In this document: in pieces, positions 9,463 to 20,520 of the stretch
Position numbering within the stretch: the stretch's first letter is position 1
Layout of the letters: the number at the start of each line of letters is the position of its first letter
Source of the DNA: Diploptera punctata
Lineage: Eukaryota; Arthropoda; Insecta; Blattodea; Blaberidae
Direction of reading: 5' to 3'
Assembly: GCA_030220185.1 (NCBI GenBank)
Contig: JASPKZ010004952.1
Coordinates: 784,001 to 848,000, forward strand
Length of the DNA stretch: 64,000 bases
The notes under the pieces: model-generated
The model's input: only the letters and a program-made list of their open reading frames with translations
Told to the model about the DNA's origin: nothing
Database searches by the model: none
Translations under genes and position numbers: made by a program

Positions 9463-9745
9463 ACCCAATATCGGGGGTTCTAATGTTCCATATGCGGGCG
9501 CTAGGAGCTTATCCGCGGTGAACAGATCTGCCGGTTTACTGGCACTGAAAGATTTACTTTAGAAATTTGTACTTACCTAGCTCACATAATATTTTGTTCT
9601 TTTAGTTATTTATTTAACGTGACTCTGAATGTTTTAATTTAAGTAATTTTGTTGCAGGCGAGAGGACCCGTACCTTATTCTGTTTCCTGTGCCAAACAGC
9701 TAAGACACTTGTGGATCTAAACGTCTCATTTCTAATCATCATCAT
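9463..9745. other. unassigned, no gene seen
   Basis: No recognisable domain. It ends in a short (ATC)n run next to the LINE-F tail. Confidence 0.5.
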
Positions 9746-10300
9746 CATCACACTCGATTCACGAACTTAGGCCACTTGTTGATCTGTTTGGGCCTCTATA
9801 GAAAAACCATCGAACATTATATTCAGTGAGCATCTTGGTCTCCTTCTTCCTGCAGGTTGATAGCTTAACATTTGCTTGGTTATCCTGCGATCCTTCATTA
9901 GATAAATATGTTGCATCCATCTTGACTTATAATCATAAATTTTATTTTGTAAATATTCCATATGTGTTCCTTCTAAGATGTCTTCATTTGTTTTATGGTC
10001 TAGTAGTGTGTATCGTCCGAAGCTATCTCATTTCAGCAGATCTAAGTCTCTATATATCACTCTGTTTCAACATCCATACTTTGCTACCATATAAAGGAGT
10101 TGGACGAGCAGTGTTTTATACATGTTTTGTCTTATTTTTTAGTCTTAGGCTAACTGTGGCTTGAGGATAGAATTTATTATCCAAAATAGTCCTTAAAAAT
10201 TATATTTTTGCATTTACATCTTTTTCTTCTTCATATGAGATGTTGCATCCTAGATATGTAAAATTATTAATCTGCTCCAAAATGATATTGTCTTAACGTA
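9746..10300 (-). mobile_element. LINE-F, 3' fragment, copy 1
   Basis: The minus strand encodes 'YKSRWMQHIYLMKDRRITKQ' and 'MLSYQPAGRRRPRC', the W-x-x-H-x-x-R-M ... R-P-R pattern of many insect non-LTR retrotransposon C-termini. It has a (TGA)n-like tail at its 3' end. A second copy is at 21385-21800. Frames are interrupted. Confidence 0.7.
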
Positions 10301-10318
10301 CCTCCACTGGCATAATAG

Positions 10319-10354
<36 letters not shown>
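10319..10354. repeat. (TA)n microsatellite
   Basis: Pure TA run. Confidence 0.95.
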
Positions 10355-10358
<4 letters not shown>

Positions 10359-10761
10359 GACCTGCATGGAAACAGCTGTATTTTGTTTTAATTATTGCTA
10401 GAAAATTGAACTTTCCTGTATGCGTACAGCAAATATGAGTTTTGCAGTACGCATACCGCAAAGCTATCATAGCGATACAATCAACACTCATTTTAGCTTG
10501 CAATATTGTTTATTACACAACATCAACACTTTTACATAAATAATAACTTTGAAATAAAAAATTGTAGGATCTCAGACATTATTTCGTATTATTAAAATTA
10601 ATCACGTAGTTAAGAACATACTAAATGCTATGCAACTAGTCCAACATAAAACAACATATTTATTTTATTTATTTGTTTTACCTGATGGAGTTAAGACCGT
10701 AAGGTATTCTCTTCCACTTCAGGAGGGTTAAATTATACGTACAATAAGAAATATGATTGAT

Positions 10762-10767
<6 letters not shown>

Positions 10768-10801
<34 letters not shown>
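10768..10801. repeat. (TA)n microsatellite
   Basis: TA run immediately beyond the 3' end of the Helitron-like element. Confidence 0.95.
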
Positions 10802-10805
<4 letters not shown>

Positions 10806-10806
<1 letters not shown>

Positions 10807-11351
10807 TAGAAGTCCCGGCCACGCGTTGCTGTGGCTAAGGTATACGTTACAAATTTAAATTAAGTTGCTGTCTTTCAGCCAGATTACTTAAAACTAATAC
10901 TTTCACACGAAATTAATAATATTGAAAATAAAATAAACACTGAACACACTTAAATTATGAAATAATCAATACTTGTAATTCAATTGAATTTCGCGGTTGC
11001 AACAAAAAGCACAGCCATCTGGATCTCTCTTTGTTAAATAATAAACCAATTACCTTACCAAATTACCTTACACCGCCATCTGTTAGAATCGTATGGAACT
11101 CACAGATAATTACACCGCCATCTGTTATAATCGTATGGAATTCACAGATAATTATAACTCTTTGTTAAATAATAAACAAATAATTTGCAATAAAAAATAA
11201 TGCGACTATAAATTTAGTTATAAACTACCCTAAGTCTCAAGTTGGATCAAACTGCACACAGTGTGTAAAATTTTATTAAAATCGGTTCAGTAGTTTAGGA
11301 TTCCATTGCGGACAAACAACGTGCCACGAAATTTTTATATATTAAGATAGA
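10806..11351 (-). mobile_element. Helitron-like non-autonomous element
   Basis: On the minus strand it begins TCTATCTTAATATATAAAAA and ends with the hairpin GCCAC-AGCAACGC-GTGGC followed by CGGGACTT and CTAA, then T. A 5' TC, a 3' hairpin just before CTRR, and no inverted repeats are Helitron hallmarks. It contains an internal near-duplication of about 52 bases (caccgccatctgttagaatcg and its repeat, near 11076-11160). It shares both ends with the 61.8-62.9 kb element. Confidence 0.65.
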
Positions 11352-12167
11352 CTACGCAATATAAAGTTGACAAGATAAAGAAAAATAGTAATAAAAATAA
11401 TAATAAAAATAATAATCTATAATTAGATTAAGTAATTGGCTTGGTAAAGAAAGTTTAAAATATAAAGGAATAATAAAAGTATACAAGGAACACGGTTATA
11501 TATTATATTCTATAAGGAGTTATGAAGTGAGTTTCTTTTTCAACTCTTTTTGAGTCGGGCAGTCCTTGATCTAAGAGGGGAGGAAATTCCAGAGTCACGT
11601 GGCTGACACAAGGAAGGATGAGGAATAGTGATATGTTCGATGTAGATGAATAGTTAGAGTTAAATTTTCTCTCGATCGTGTATTGAAGACATGGTGTGAG
11701 AATAGCGAAAGAAAGCGAATACAACTATAAAGGGCTGATGAGATGGACAAAGTGTTGTATAAGAAGCAGAGGCAATGTATATTTCGCCTGTCTTCCAATA
11801 GGAGCCAAGACAACATGAGTTATGTGGCTTGATTTACGGAGGTTGAATATATATATCGTGCACAAGCATTATGAACTTGTTTTAGTCTTTGTTCGAATGT
11901 AATATTCATGTCAGTTAAGAGTAAGTCACAATAATCGAAATGCGGCATAATCAAAGTTGAGACAAGTACTTTTTTCAATGAAGAAGGAAGGACATTTTTT
12001 AAACGATTTAGGGAATGGAAGATTGAATATATTTTTCTACAAGTTTCTCTTAAATGAACCTGGCAATTAAGATTTTGGTCGAAATGTACACCAAGATTTT
12101 TCACTGTGGGTTTTAACGGAATTTCAGTTTGATTTTGGTTATATTTACAGAAATTATCGACGAATAA

Positions 12168-12542
12168 AAATAAACATTAATAGAATCTATTGCAATGTAC
12201 GGAAGTACAACAAGAATAGACTAATATTTTTAGAAATGGATTATCTACGCAGAAGTACCACAAAGTCAAAATTAGAACAAGTCACAAATAAGGAAATTAG
12301 AAACGTAATGGAAGCAGAAAAAAAGCATAATTGAAAGAATTGAGGAGAAGGAATTAAAGTGGTTAGGACATGTTTTAAGAATGGAAGATGAGCGATGGCC
12401 GAAGCAATTATATCAATGGCAACCGACCAGAAAGAAGAACAGAGGAGACCAGAGTTAGCATTGAAGATGAACAAGATCGTAGGCTTTGGAGGTTTGGCAC
12501 GGGAAGACTGCAGCAGCTGTAAAAACCCAAAGATAGATAGAG
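12168..12542 (+). mobile_element. LINE-D, 3' end, nested in the CR1-like LINE
   Basis: The plus strand matches, inverted, the LINE at 53145-54000: relics of 'ESIAMYGS', 'IEEKELKWLGHVLRMEDERW' and the end tttggaggtttggcacggga, then a (GATA)n tail at about 12531. The flanks cgacgaataa (12158-12167) and cgatgaataa (12543-12552) form a likely 10-bp target duplication with one mismatch. Confidence 0.75.
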
Positions 12543-13084
12543 CGATGAATAATCAATTTTGTTTAATAGACTTTGATGGCCGATGACAATTGCTTCTGAC
12601 TTCACAGGATTTATAATAAGGTCTGTTTGTTTTGTCCATGTTACTATGGAGTCAAGATTTCATGAAGCTGTTTAATTGCATCGCTAATCAGTTCCGATCT
12701 AGAATTTATATAAAGTTGTAAGTCATTGGCGTAGATATGATATTTGTAATGATTAATGCAGTCACTTATGTCGTTGATGTATATAGAAAATAAAATTGGA
12801 GCTAATACTGATCCTTGTGGTACTCCGCACTCCACTGACCTTGAAGGAAAACGATCACCTACAACAACGTATTGTTCTTATTAAAAATGCAAGAATCACC
12901 TCTTCCGATACGGTGTTATAAATATTTTTCAATCCAAAAAGATTAGTACTGCTTTAAGTATTTATCCCTAGATTTCTCTGGAATTAAACGCAATTCAGCT
13001 TCTTTGGCGTTTTTTAAAAATGTCTACAGGAATATATATTTTTTAATTTCCATACATTTTAAATTTACTATTAATCACAACAAT

Positions 13085-13580
13085 AATATTATCATCTACT
13101 TCTACTTATTCTTTTGTTGTAGGATTTTCTTCCTGTTTATTTCCCAAATAACTCCTCGGTGGAAGACGAATTGGATGTTCATCCACTGCCTATCCATATT
13201 TTGGCTAGTCTTCCTCTTGCTCTTCTCCCGTCCATTGATCTATCTTCTTTAGCTCTTTTTGCAAGCCTGTTGTCTTACATTCTTTCTATATGATCTTTCC
13301 AATATTTTCGTCTTTCTATAATAAATTTGGTTATGCCTGAATTTGACATTTCTCTTTAATTTCTGTACTTCTAGAGGAATTAAACCCAATGAGAATGGGT
13401 ACAACTAATTTCTGTATTGTGTATCCTATAAAATAAAGTTTTTCCCTGAATAGTTCTTAAGACATTCATTTCACATGTGCTTATTATTTTTGTTTTTGTT
13501 ATATCAGCCCTAGTTTATGCTCCATATATGATAACTGACCGAACTATCGTTTTGTATATGTGGATTTTACTTACAAAATC
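13085..13580 (-). mobile_element. probable LINE fragment, degenerate
   Basis: Minus-strand traces such as 'KVVDEHPIRLPPR' and a following gap-riddled thumb-like region resemble the 3' third of LINEs elsewhere in the window. No open frame survives. Confidence 0.4.
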
Positions 13581-14299
13581 AGTAATTATTATTTTATTTA
13601 AAAAATCACTTTAGATACAGAACTCATGACGAAATCATGGCGATACCAATCAATAATGCCACAGCCAACTCTACTAGTACTAACTACTCTAGTATAGTGG
13701 GCCATGAACAATATTCACAAAATAAACTCGATAAACTACTATTTTTTCTCGTATTAAATGGCCAGGTAGCGGCAGGCTGCCCGGGTTTAAATGTCCACTC
13801 AGCTTTTAAACTCCTGACTTTTGACTATAACTTTGCTAATTTTATTAACTTATATTTTAAAATCTGTTGGGGTCACGAACATCAAACAAAGTTTATAGTG
13901 TTAAATATTGTTGTAAAATTGGTGGTATTCACGGCAAAAACCCGTAGCGATATTTTATACCATAGAGAGATTTTTTAATTCACGATAGTTACCAAATAAC
14001 TTTAGGAGTTTAGAGTGTTATGAATCAGGTTAGAAGTTAAAAACTATATATATTTAGGTATATTCCAACCCTCCAGTATTCTTTTGTTTAGAATTGGTTT
14101 CATGCTGCATCCAGTCAGTTTTCCCCCAAAGCAGAAAAAGCTTTGGGAAAAAACCGGTCACATTCCAACGCAGCCCATATTCGTTCATAGTTTTGTGACC
14201 CACAGTGAAGTTTACGATGTCACTAAGGTCTGCAAAAATACAAGAAATTCTCGGACTGTGACAATGACGAAGACGATAACAATGACAATCACGAGCTGA
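13581..14299. other. unassigned; no gene established
   Basis: A 113-codon plus-strand frame at 13637-13978 has no recognisable domain. The remainder is AT-rich. Confidence 0.4.
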
Positions 14300-14926
14300 C
14301 ACTTACACCATCGAGACACCTGACGTACGGGTAGGATCTTGGGTTCGTGAAACTAGAATTGACAGTGAAGAAAACTGTACTCTTCCCCCTGACGTGACAG
14401 AATCAGAAATGTACCTTTTTATTGGCCTAATTATTCAAATGGGATATAACATATGCGACAGGCTTAGGACTATTGGTCGACAATGGAACAGTTTAATACG
14501 CCTTTTGTTTAGTAATACAATGTATCGTAATAGATTTCTACATATTCTTAGATTTTTACATTTTACAGACAATAATAACCCCCTAATAAAAACGACCCCA
14601 ATTATGACAGACTTTGGAAGATAAGAACCATTTTTCATATATTGAATAATGCCTTCCGTAAACTATACAATCCTTCTGAACTGTTGGCAGTTGATGAAGT
14701 CATTGTATCTTTGAAAGGACGAGTAATTTTTAGGCAGCACATTCCAAAAAATCACAAACGTTTAGGCATAAAAATTTATAAATTATGTGACAAGACTGGA
14801 TACACGTATGACATGGAAGTTTATCTCGAGAAACTAGAAACACGATCTGCTAACAACATGACTGCTATTCATGCCACAGTCAGACAATTGACTAAAATGT
14901 GGAAGGATTTGACGATTTGACTAAAA
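14300..14926 (+). pseudogene. piggyBac-type transposase fragment
   Basis: Two frames give a contiguous piggyBac (DDE_Tnp_1_7) segment. The first (14394-14624) has 'ESEMYLFIGLIIQMG', 'MYRNRFLHILRFLHFTDNNN'. The second (14642-14920) has 'LNNAFRKLYNPSELLAVDEV', 'SLKGRVIFRQHIPKN', 'RLGIKIYKLCDKTGYTYDM'. These match the usual 'F-x-x-IL-x-FLHFTDN' and 'VDE-x-x-x-x-FKGR' signatures, including the Asp and Glu of the VDE motif. A frameshift or small loss lies near 14625-14640, and the coding region stops near 14926. No TTAA-flanked ends were identified. Confidence 0.85.
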
Positions 14927-14989
14927 AAATAAATTGTTGTGGGATAGTAAGATCTAAGAGAAAAGGGATGCCTAATAATCTAATAATAA

Positions 14990-15135
14990 TAATTCCATGG
15001 TGCGATAGGCCTAGAAGGCCCTTAGCCTACCAGCCGGCTGCTGGCCTCACACCCACATGTGTCAATCACAGAGGTAGATAATCATTTTGCCAGTTCATAG
15101 GTGACGTGTGGTTAGCATGTCGGTCCCCCAGCCGT
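14990..15135. mobile_element. possible SINE relic
   Basis: ggcctagaaggcccttagcc, cagccggctgctggcc and then ggtgacgtgtggttagcatg with gtcggtcccccagccg look like a tRNA-related SINE, a type I recall from insect genomes. The evidence is from memory of general form only. Confidence 0.35.
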
Positions 15136-15894
15136 TATAGCTGGTTTTTACAACCAAGAAATTATTTTTTCATTTGTTAGACTTGACCATTCTAAACAGT
15201 TTTCTTCTTCTGATTTCATGTGTCGCCAAAACAACACATAGAGACTTCCGACTTAGAATTGTCAGAGGCTTTTTGGGGCAGGCTGGTAGAACACTCTGTA
15301 GACGACTCCCTGGTAGATCTAGTATATTGAGTACAGACATTTCGCTACTTGAAGTTAACCTTAGTCAACATTGGCCGGTAGCTTTACAAAGACTAATTTG
15401 TCGTGTGTGTTCGGCCCGGGGAATCAGGAAATGAAGTGTAAAAAAGTGTGATGTCGGTTTGTGTATTGGTGATTGTTTTAAGACTTATCACACAAAAACA
15501 AACCTTCAATAAAGAGATGCTATCTTCACACCACGTGATAATCCAAAAGAAAGGTATGTAACAAAAGTAGTATTATCCAGTATAATTTCAAGCAACCAAA
15601 CAGGTCCGCCTGCTCAGAACCCATACGGTGGGTCTGCGGGCAGACTGGACGTACAATTTAAAACCCAGCATATGGGCTCTTGGGCGTTTAAAGGTTAAAG
15701 TGGTCATTTTTATATCACAAATAAATCCTTCTTCGCACAATGGATAAAAGAACCTGGCCTTGAGTCCGTCAAAGTTGATGAGGAAGAAAATAAAATATTT
15801 TCTGTTCGAGGGCAGCACCAATATTAATGAAGATATTAACAGGATCCACTCAAACAGAAGGGTCCACATTACCCTAACTTCCCTATATTTTTTT
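15136..15894. other. unassigned, no gene established
   Basis: Plus- and minus-strand frames of under 95 codons show no family motif. An imperfect hairpin lies at about 15602-15651. Confidence 0.4.
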
Positions 15895-16118
15895 AGATGT
15901 TATAACTATATTTTTAACATTTGGCAATGAAGGTAAATATGATATGAAAAGAAAAATGATTGCTTGAGTCGGGATTTGAACCCGAGTCTCTAAACTCTGT
16001 ACGTTTAGCGCTCCAAATGTTTGTGTTGGAATACTTGAGTAGCTCAGTTGGTTAGAGCGCTAAACGTACAGAGTTTAGAGACTCGGGTTGAAATCCCGAC
16101 TCAATCATTCATTTGTCT

Positions 16119-16126
<8 letters not shown>
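15895..16126. mobile_element. tRNA-like foldback element, second family (T2)
   Basis: The left part gatgttataactatatttt, acatttggcaatgaaggtaa and gatatgaaaagaaaaatg recurs at 44.08-44.18 kb. It is followed by an inverted 3' half of a tRNA-like sequence (15962-16011), then a complete plus-strand copy (16033-16106). Arms of about 65 bases can fold back. The right end runs into a (CA)n(TA)n tract. Confidence 0.65.
16033..16106 (+). tRNA. tRNA-like sequence in T2 foldback (probably not functional)
   Basis: Acceptor ACTTGAG pairs with CTCAATC except at the ends. A-box TAGCTCAGTTGGTTAGAGC; anticodon stem TAAAC/GTTTA with loop GTACAGA, so the apparent anticodon is ACA; T-loop TTGAAAT departs from the usual TTCRANY. 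Similar copies at 43952 and 44329 share this organisation, which suggests a repeat family. Confidence 0.5.

Positions 16127-16168
<42 letters not shown>
16124..16168. repeat. (CA)n(TA)n microsatellite
   Basis: CA run followed by TA run, touching the T2 element on one side and the Tc1/mariner-type end on the other. Confidence 0.95.
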
Positions 16169-16706
16169 GGTATAACTAAATTCTCATTACAGACTTCAAG
16201 GACACGTATAGTGGTGACCAAGACGGTTACGTTTAACGTAGAAACTCATGTCCGGAAACGTACCGCTTTCTCGCCATACGCTCACAAAATACCACAAAAC
16301 ACGTTCAACTCTCCCACATTTTCGGCGCCAAAGACCTGCACATTCTCCCAACTTGACCTCGCTACACTGCTTTCTGTGGGGTCACATGAAATCCTTGATT
16401 TATGAGACCCCTGTGGCATCCGAGGAAGACTACAGACGCGGGTTGTGGCTGAGGCGGATGTTGCAGGACCAAGGATTGTTGATCGTGTGTATCAGAACAT
16501 TGTACAATGGTACCTTATCTGTGTTGACGTCGGTGGTCGTCACTTCAAACCCTTCTTGTAAGTGCTCCCAGACGACAAGCTCGGGCATCAGAGAGAATAA
16601 AGAGAGTTGTGATGTTTTGCCTATAGCGGGAAAACGGTGCGTTTCCGGACATGAGTTCCTATGCTAAACGTAACCGTCTGTAATGGAAATTTAGTTACAC
16701 CCTGTA
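16164..16706 (+). mobile_element. Tc1/mariner-superfamily element, internally deleted
   Basis: The ends TATATGGTATAACTAAAT and, inverted, TACAGGGTGTAACTAAAT, plus a second inverted block (ggttacgtttaacgtag / atgctaaacgtaacc with catgtccggaaacg / cgtttccggacatg), give about 90 bp of inverted repeat around a 543-bp element. A 30-base stretch near 16194-16225 breaks the left repeat. Only the 3' part of a transposase remains inside. Confidence 0.8.
16330..16600 (+). pseudogene. Tc1/mariner-type transposase C-terminal remnant
   Basis: The frame includes 'FLWGHMKSLIYETPVASEED', which fits the 'DFFLWGHMKSLVYETPV' hallmark downstream of the last catalytic Asp. It continues as frameshifted 'GGRHF'-like sequence. 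The N-terminal DNA-binding domain and the first two acidic residues are absent. Confidence 0.75.
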
Positions 16707-16940
16707 TAGAGACAGGAGTAAATTTTGTTCAGTCTTATTACTCTTTTCATTAAATAAAATAAAATAAATAATTAACTGTGTCACATTCAGTACCAGGCAC
16801 TGAGCAGGACATTTAAACCCACAGGCCAGCCATTTAAATACCGCAGCTACCCTTTTCGTGGCACTTCAGAAAATGGACCATTATTCACAAACTATTAGTC
16901 CTAGAAAATTCAAATTTTGTACATACCTAAAGGAGGTATC

Positions 16941-17219
16941 CTAGTAGGGTTTGATGGTGAAATAACGTGGGTGATTGACATCACATGGTATCGGCGTATC
17001 AATTTCAGGAAGTGGAAGTTCATCTTCACTTTCACTTTGTGAATCTTCTAATTCAGGAATCAGTTCATCACCTGAGTCATCATTGTACAAAATACTCACT
17101 AATTCTTCTTCAGTGAGATATTTTTCTTTCGTCATGGTTTCACTCACGCACAAACAACAGCGCGATAACGAGAAACATGTACGACTGCATTGGAGCAAGT
17201 TTGGGTGAACGAATTCCAT
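16941..17219 (-). other. acidic ORF, possibly transposase N-terminus
   Basis: From the internal Met the frame reads 'MTKEKYLTEEELVSILYNDD', then 'SGDELIPELEDSQSESEDEL'. Acidic low-complexity N-termini with an 'L-T-x-E-E' start occur in piggyBac transposases. The piggyBac remnant 2 kb away is on the opposite strand, so the two are not simply one gene. It could be an unrelated frame. Confidence 0.3.
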
Positions 17220-17500
17220 GTGTTGTTTGTTTTAAAAATAAAAGGGGATTCACCAAAGTTAAACGTGTCAAACGGGAATAGAAAATGTACATTTACATGC
17301 CATCTATGATCTCCAAGACATACTAAGCGAACACAATATTTAGGCGCCGAATATAAACGTGGTTTGTTCGCACCCGCTCTAAAGCGAATTAACTGACCGA
17401 CGGCCGCATACACGATAGTCTCTTTAAACGCTTTAACTAGTTTACGGTACTGAATGTGTAATAATAATCTTAATAAGCTGTTTCTCTTAGCTAATTAATC

Positions 17501-17543
<43 letters not shown>

Positions 17544-18628
17544 ATTCTAAATCTTTATCCTCACGTGGGACAAGGATACTACCTTGCGGGAATTACTTAT
17601 CAACAGTAATCTAACAAGAGGTTGTGTTTTTCTGAAAAAAAAAATCACGAGCGACGATAAAGTGGCGAGTGATTTTGTTTGATGAAAAATTCAACCTCGC
17701 GTTGGATTTGAAGCGACTATTTAGCGAATAATACATCAGAAGCTAAACATAATTATAATGTTTAATATTTACCAAATGTGAGGTTATGTATTCCGATCTT
17801 ACTTCTGGGTGATTTCTAAGCCGGCTGTTTAGTTATAAATAGCATATATGTACTTTCAAATCTTTTCGGGCTTGAGAAAAATCAATAACAGATGATTGTA
17901 TGAGAAATAACTATTAATAATAATAATAATGCAGATTTATTATACAACATTTAATAACTTTTTTAGAGCAACAGAACTAACCTTTTTTTTTGTAATTTTC
18001 TAAAATGTTTTCTTTTGACATTTCTTGCTGTACCATATCGATCGTACATTGTTGAATCTATATCCTTGTCAAATAAGTTAATTTGCGGAGACATCTCTCA
18101 TTACGAACAGGAAGAGGCAATTTTATTAACAGGATGAGACAGACGTCTATGAGATAAATACTCAAGCTAATTTTATTTACGGTATTTTCTTACAGATACC
18201 ATTAAGTGACAACTCGTTAGCTCAATTTTTCAGAGAAATAATTAATAGGTACCTAAGGGTTGGAAATGAAAGACTAATTAAATTTTGCTAAGAAACTATA
18301 GGATTGAGGTTCGTTTGAAACTCTGTCATTATTTTATCAACATGCTGCGACGTCTGAATCAAGCCGTTCATATAATGTTGTAGACAGCTGCGTAATACAA
18401 TAAGAATGCACTCTCTTTGGACATACTCTGCCCTAAGTGAGCTAGTTAGTAATTTGTTATAAATACATTATTCGGCTAATCATTCTAGAGTCTTGCATAT
18501 GGAAAGACAATTCTTAAAATACTTCCTTTCCAGCGTTCCCTTTCCCTTGCTAAATCCAACTCACACCCTCCTAAGCACGTGTTAAAGGTTTTTTTAAATG
18601 TTAATATAGTTAAGACTATGATTAGAAT
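17220..18628. other. unassigned, with (TA)n at 17501-17540
   Basis: No gene. cgactatttagcgaataat near 17709 resembles the internal cgttaaatagtcc motif (inverted) of the MITE-like M1 family, so an old relic is possible. Confidence 0.4.
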
Positions 18629-19335
18629 GACTATTTAACTCATGCCCCAAATGGCAGTCAATGACTAATCACGTTTCAGTGATTTCTGTTTTACAACCAA
18701 ACACAGTCGTGTTTCACCAAATATTTATCAATGTTAAATTTACCATATTAAAGAAAGCTCCTCCTTTTTAATATTCTGAACAGGTCTGACCATTATTTTG
18801 CAGTGACTGACTATATAAGAAATACGGCTACCAGATTGCATATATAGTGCATGGATGTCAACACATAGCGCTTGCAGGAGTTAATATAAAAACATTTATA
18901 GCAATTGATTATACCCAAAAAATGAAACCAATGTTTGCACTTTCTTAAATATATTTTTTTCCCAAGTAATAATCCAGAAAAAATATAATTGTCATATTTA
19001 CATCATACGACATCAGAAATGAATTAATATACAGTTTGATGTGTTTCATTTTTTCTCCACTAGAGAGAATTCTTACAATATTGCGTTCCTTTGGCAATAA
19101 ATAATATGATCAGGTTGTAGTGATAAACAATGGAAGCAGATGAAGCGTACCAATCGTTTCTGATTTGTTTTCAAACATCGCCGTTTACATTAAATATATA
19201 AATATTTTAAAATAACTATAGTTAAATAATGATTTGTTAGTAATTTTACTCGTTAAATAGTCCTAACAAATGCCACTCTTGATTTCCAAATTCTCTAGAT
19301 AAATTGGAAATCACTCGTGGCATTACTTATGATAA
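18629..19335 (+). mobile_element. M1 MITE-like element, copy 1
   Basis: Begins gactatttaactcatgcccc and ends in a hairpin then ggcattacttatgataa. It is colinear with copies at 38238 and 39677. Near the 3' side it holds the inverted motif gttaaatagtccta, followed by the hairpin aatgccactcttgatttcc / ggaaatcactcgtggcatt. In this copy the hairpin loop is shortened. No transposase is encoded. Confidence 0.8.
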
Positions 19336-19539
19336 ATTTAAGGCACAGAAATCGAAGTCAGAATCCAGCAATGGTAGCCCACTGTACGGAGCAGATATGC
19401 ATCCGTGCATGAGTTAAGGATGGAGTGAAGTGAGGCGGGACGAGGCGCGAACGGTAGGTTGTAAGGGTTATCAATTCCACCGAAATTATGAGTTCAATTA
19501 CTCGCCCATAGTTTAAATGAGGGAATTGGTGCTGGATAT

Positions 19540-19660
19540 AATGCTTGCAGTTAAGTGCGGCATATATATTCTTTGGACACGGCCTTGGCACCCCACAACG
19601 CTTCTCTGGGGAAAACAATTCAATGTAGGTTTCGGCATGCAATGGTTGACAGTTCCATTG
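19540..19660. repeat. dispersed repeat shared with 35.0 kb
   Basis: acggccttggcaccccaca, cgcttctctgggg and ttcggcatgcaatg correspond to acggccttggtacatcacaa, cgcttcctctggg and ttcggcatataatg near 35030-35100. Its type is unknown. Confidence 0.55.
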
Positions 19661-20261
19661 TTCGTCGCGTGTTGTCTTCAATCGAAAGTTGGCATTCCCA
19701 CCACACCTAACCCTTGTGCTAATGATATATGGAATTTATTTTATTGCCTTTTTTGAAAAGAAAGGAAATACATATGCATTTACATTGCGCACGGGCCTAC
19801 TTGGCCGTGCGTGCATTATTTTTACATGAATTAAAAATAATCATAATATAAACAAATACCTACATGGCTATACACCTGTATCAAAATAATGAATATATAT
19901 ATATATATATAAATAAAATGTATGTCTACACTACATACACAATAATACATAACTAAACTCATCCATGGAAAGACCATGTGTAGAGATATAAAAAAGTCTC
20001 ATTCTGTATATCAATAATTTAAATAAATGCTACAAAACACATTTAAAAACAGAGAAAAAGCATACACATATACAAAGACACACCCCCACACACATACACA
20101 CGCGCGCGCGCTCATCCCCCCTCCCGTCCCTGCAGACATCAAATGCACTCTCAGCTGTTCAACTTATCAAGACTACTTATTATGTAATATAATTGAAGAT
20201 TGAAAACGAAGACCATATTGAGATTCTTATTATTGATAATACATATATCCTTATTGACATA
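19661..20261. other. low-complexity and unassigned sequence
   Basis: Includes a (TA)n run at 19894-19911 and a CA/CG-rich stretch at about 20070-20110. No gene seen. Confidence 0.5.
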
Positions 20262-20489
20262 TACTTACTTACTAATACTCACTGGCACTATCGAACCCGT
20301 AGGTTCATGGCCGCGCGGACATAAGCTCTCCATACATCCCTATCCTGAGCTAATGCTTTCCAATCCAATCATTCCCTGTATAATCTACTTCCCTCAAATC
20401 ATAGTTAATGTTATTCTCCCACCTCATTCTTGGTCTACCAACTGGGCGTTTTCCCTCTGGCTTTCCTATTAGAAGTTTCCATGCAAGTT
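20262..20489 (-). mobile_element. RTE-family LINE, short 3' end
   Basis: Well-preserved 3' end on the minus strand: 'GRPRMRWENNI'-like sequence, 'DRDVWRAYVRAAMN'-like sequence, then the block ending in the cgatagtgccagtgagt word with an AGTA-type tail. It is 5'-truncated at about 225 bp. Confidence 0.85.
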
Positions 20490-20520
20490 ATTGACATATA
20501 CTAATAATGAATGTTTTAGC

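Larger units (their letters stand above)
10655..12880 (-). mobile_element. CR1-group LINE, 5'-truncated, with two nested insertions
   Basis: Minus-strand order: RT motif 'GVPQGSVLAPILFSIYINDI' and 'YANDLQLY' (12644-12835), 'KNLGVHFDQNLN'/'PHFDYCD' (11820-12104), 'LSWLLLEDRRN'/'NTRSRENLTL' (about 11600-11816), 3'UTR, then a tail of A/T-rich 4-base repeats at about 10655. The 3'UTR block ggagttaagaccgtaaggt corresponds to the 3'UTR of the intact LINE at 26.5-30.8 kb. YADD has become YAND, so it is inactive. A Helitron-like element (10806-11351) and LINE-D (12168-12542) were inserted later. Confidence 0.8.

Noticed and set aside
15602..15651. GC-richer imperfect hairpin as a terminator or structured RNA
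   Set aside because: The stem has too many mismatches and there is no transcriptional context.
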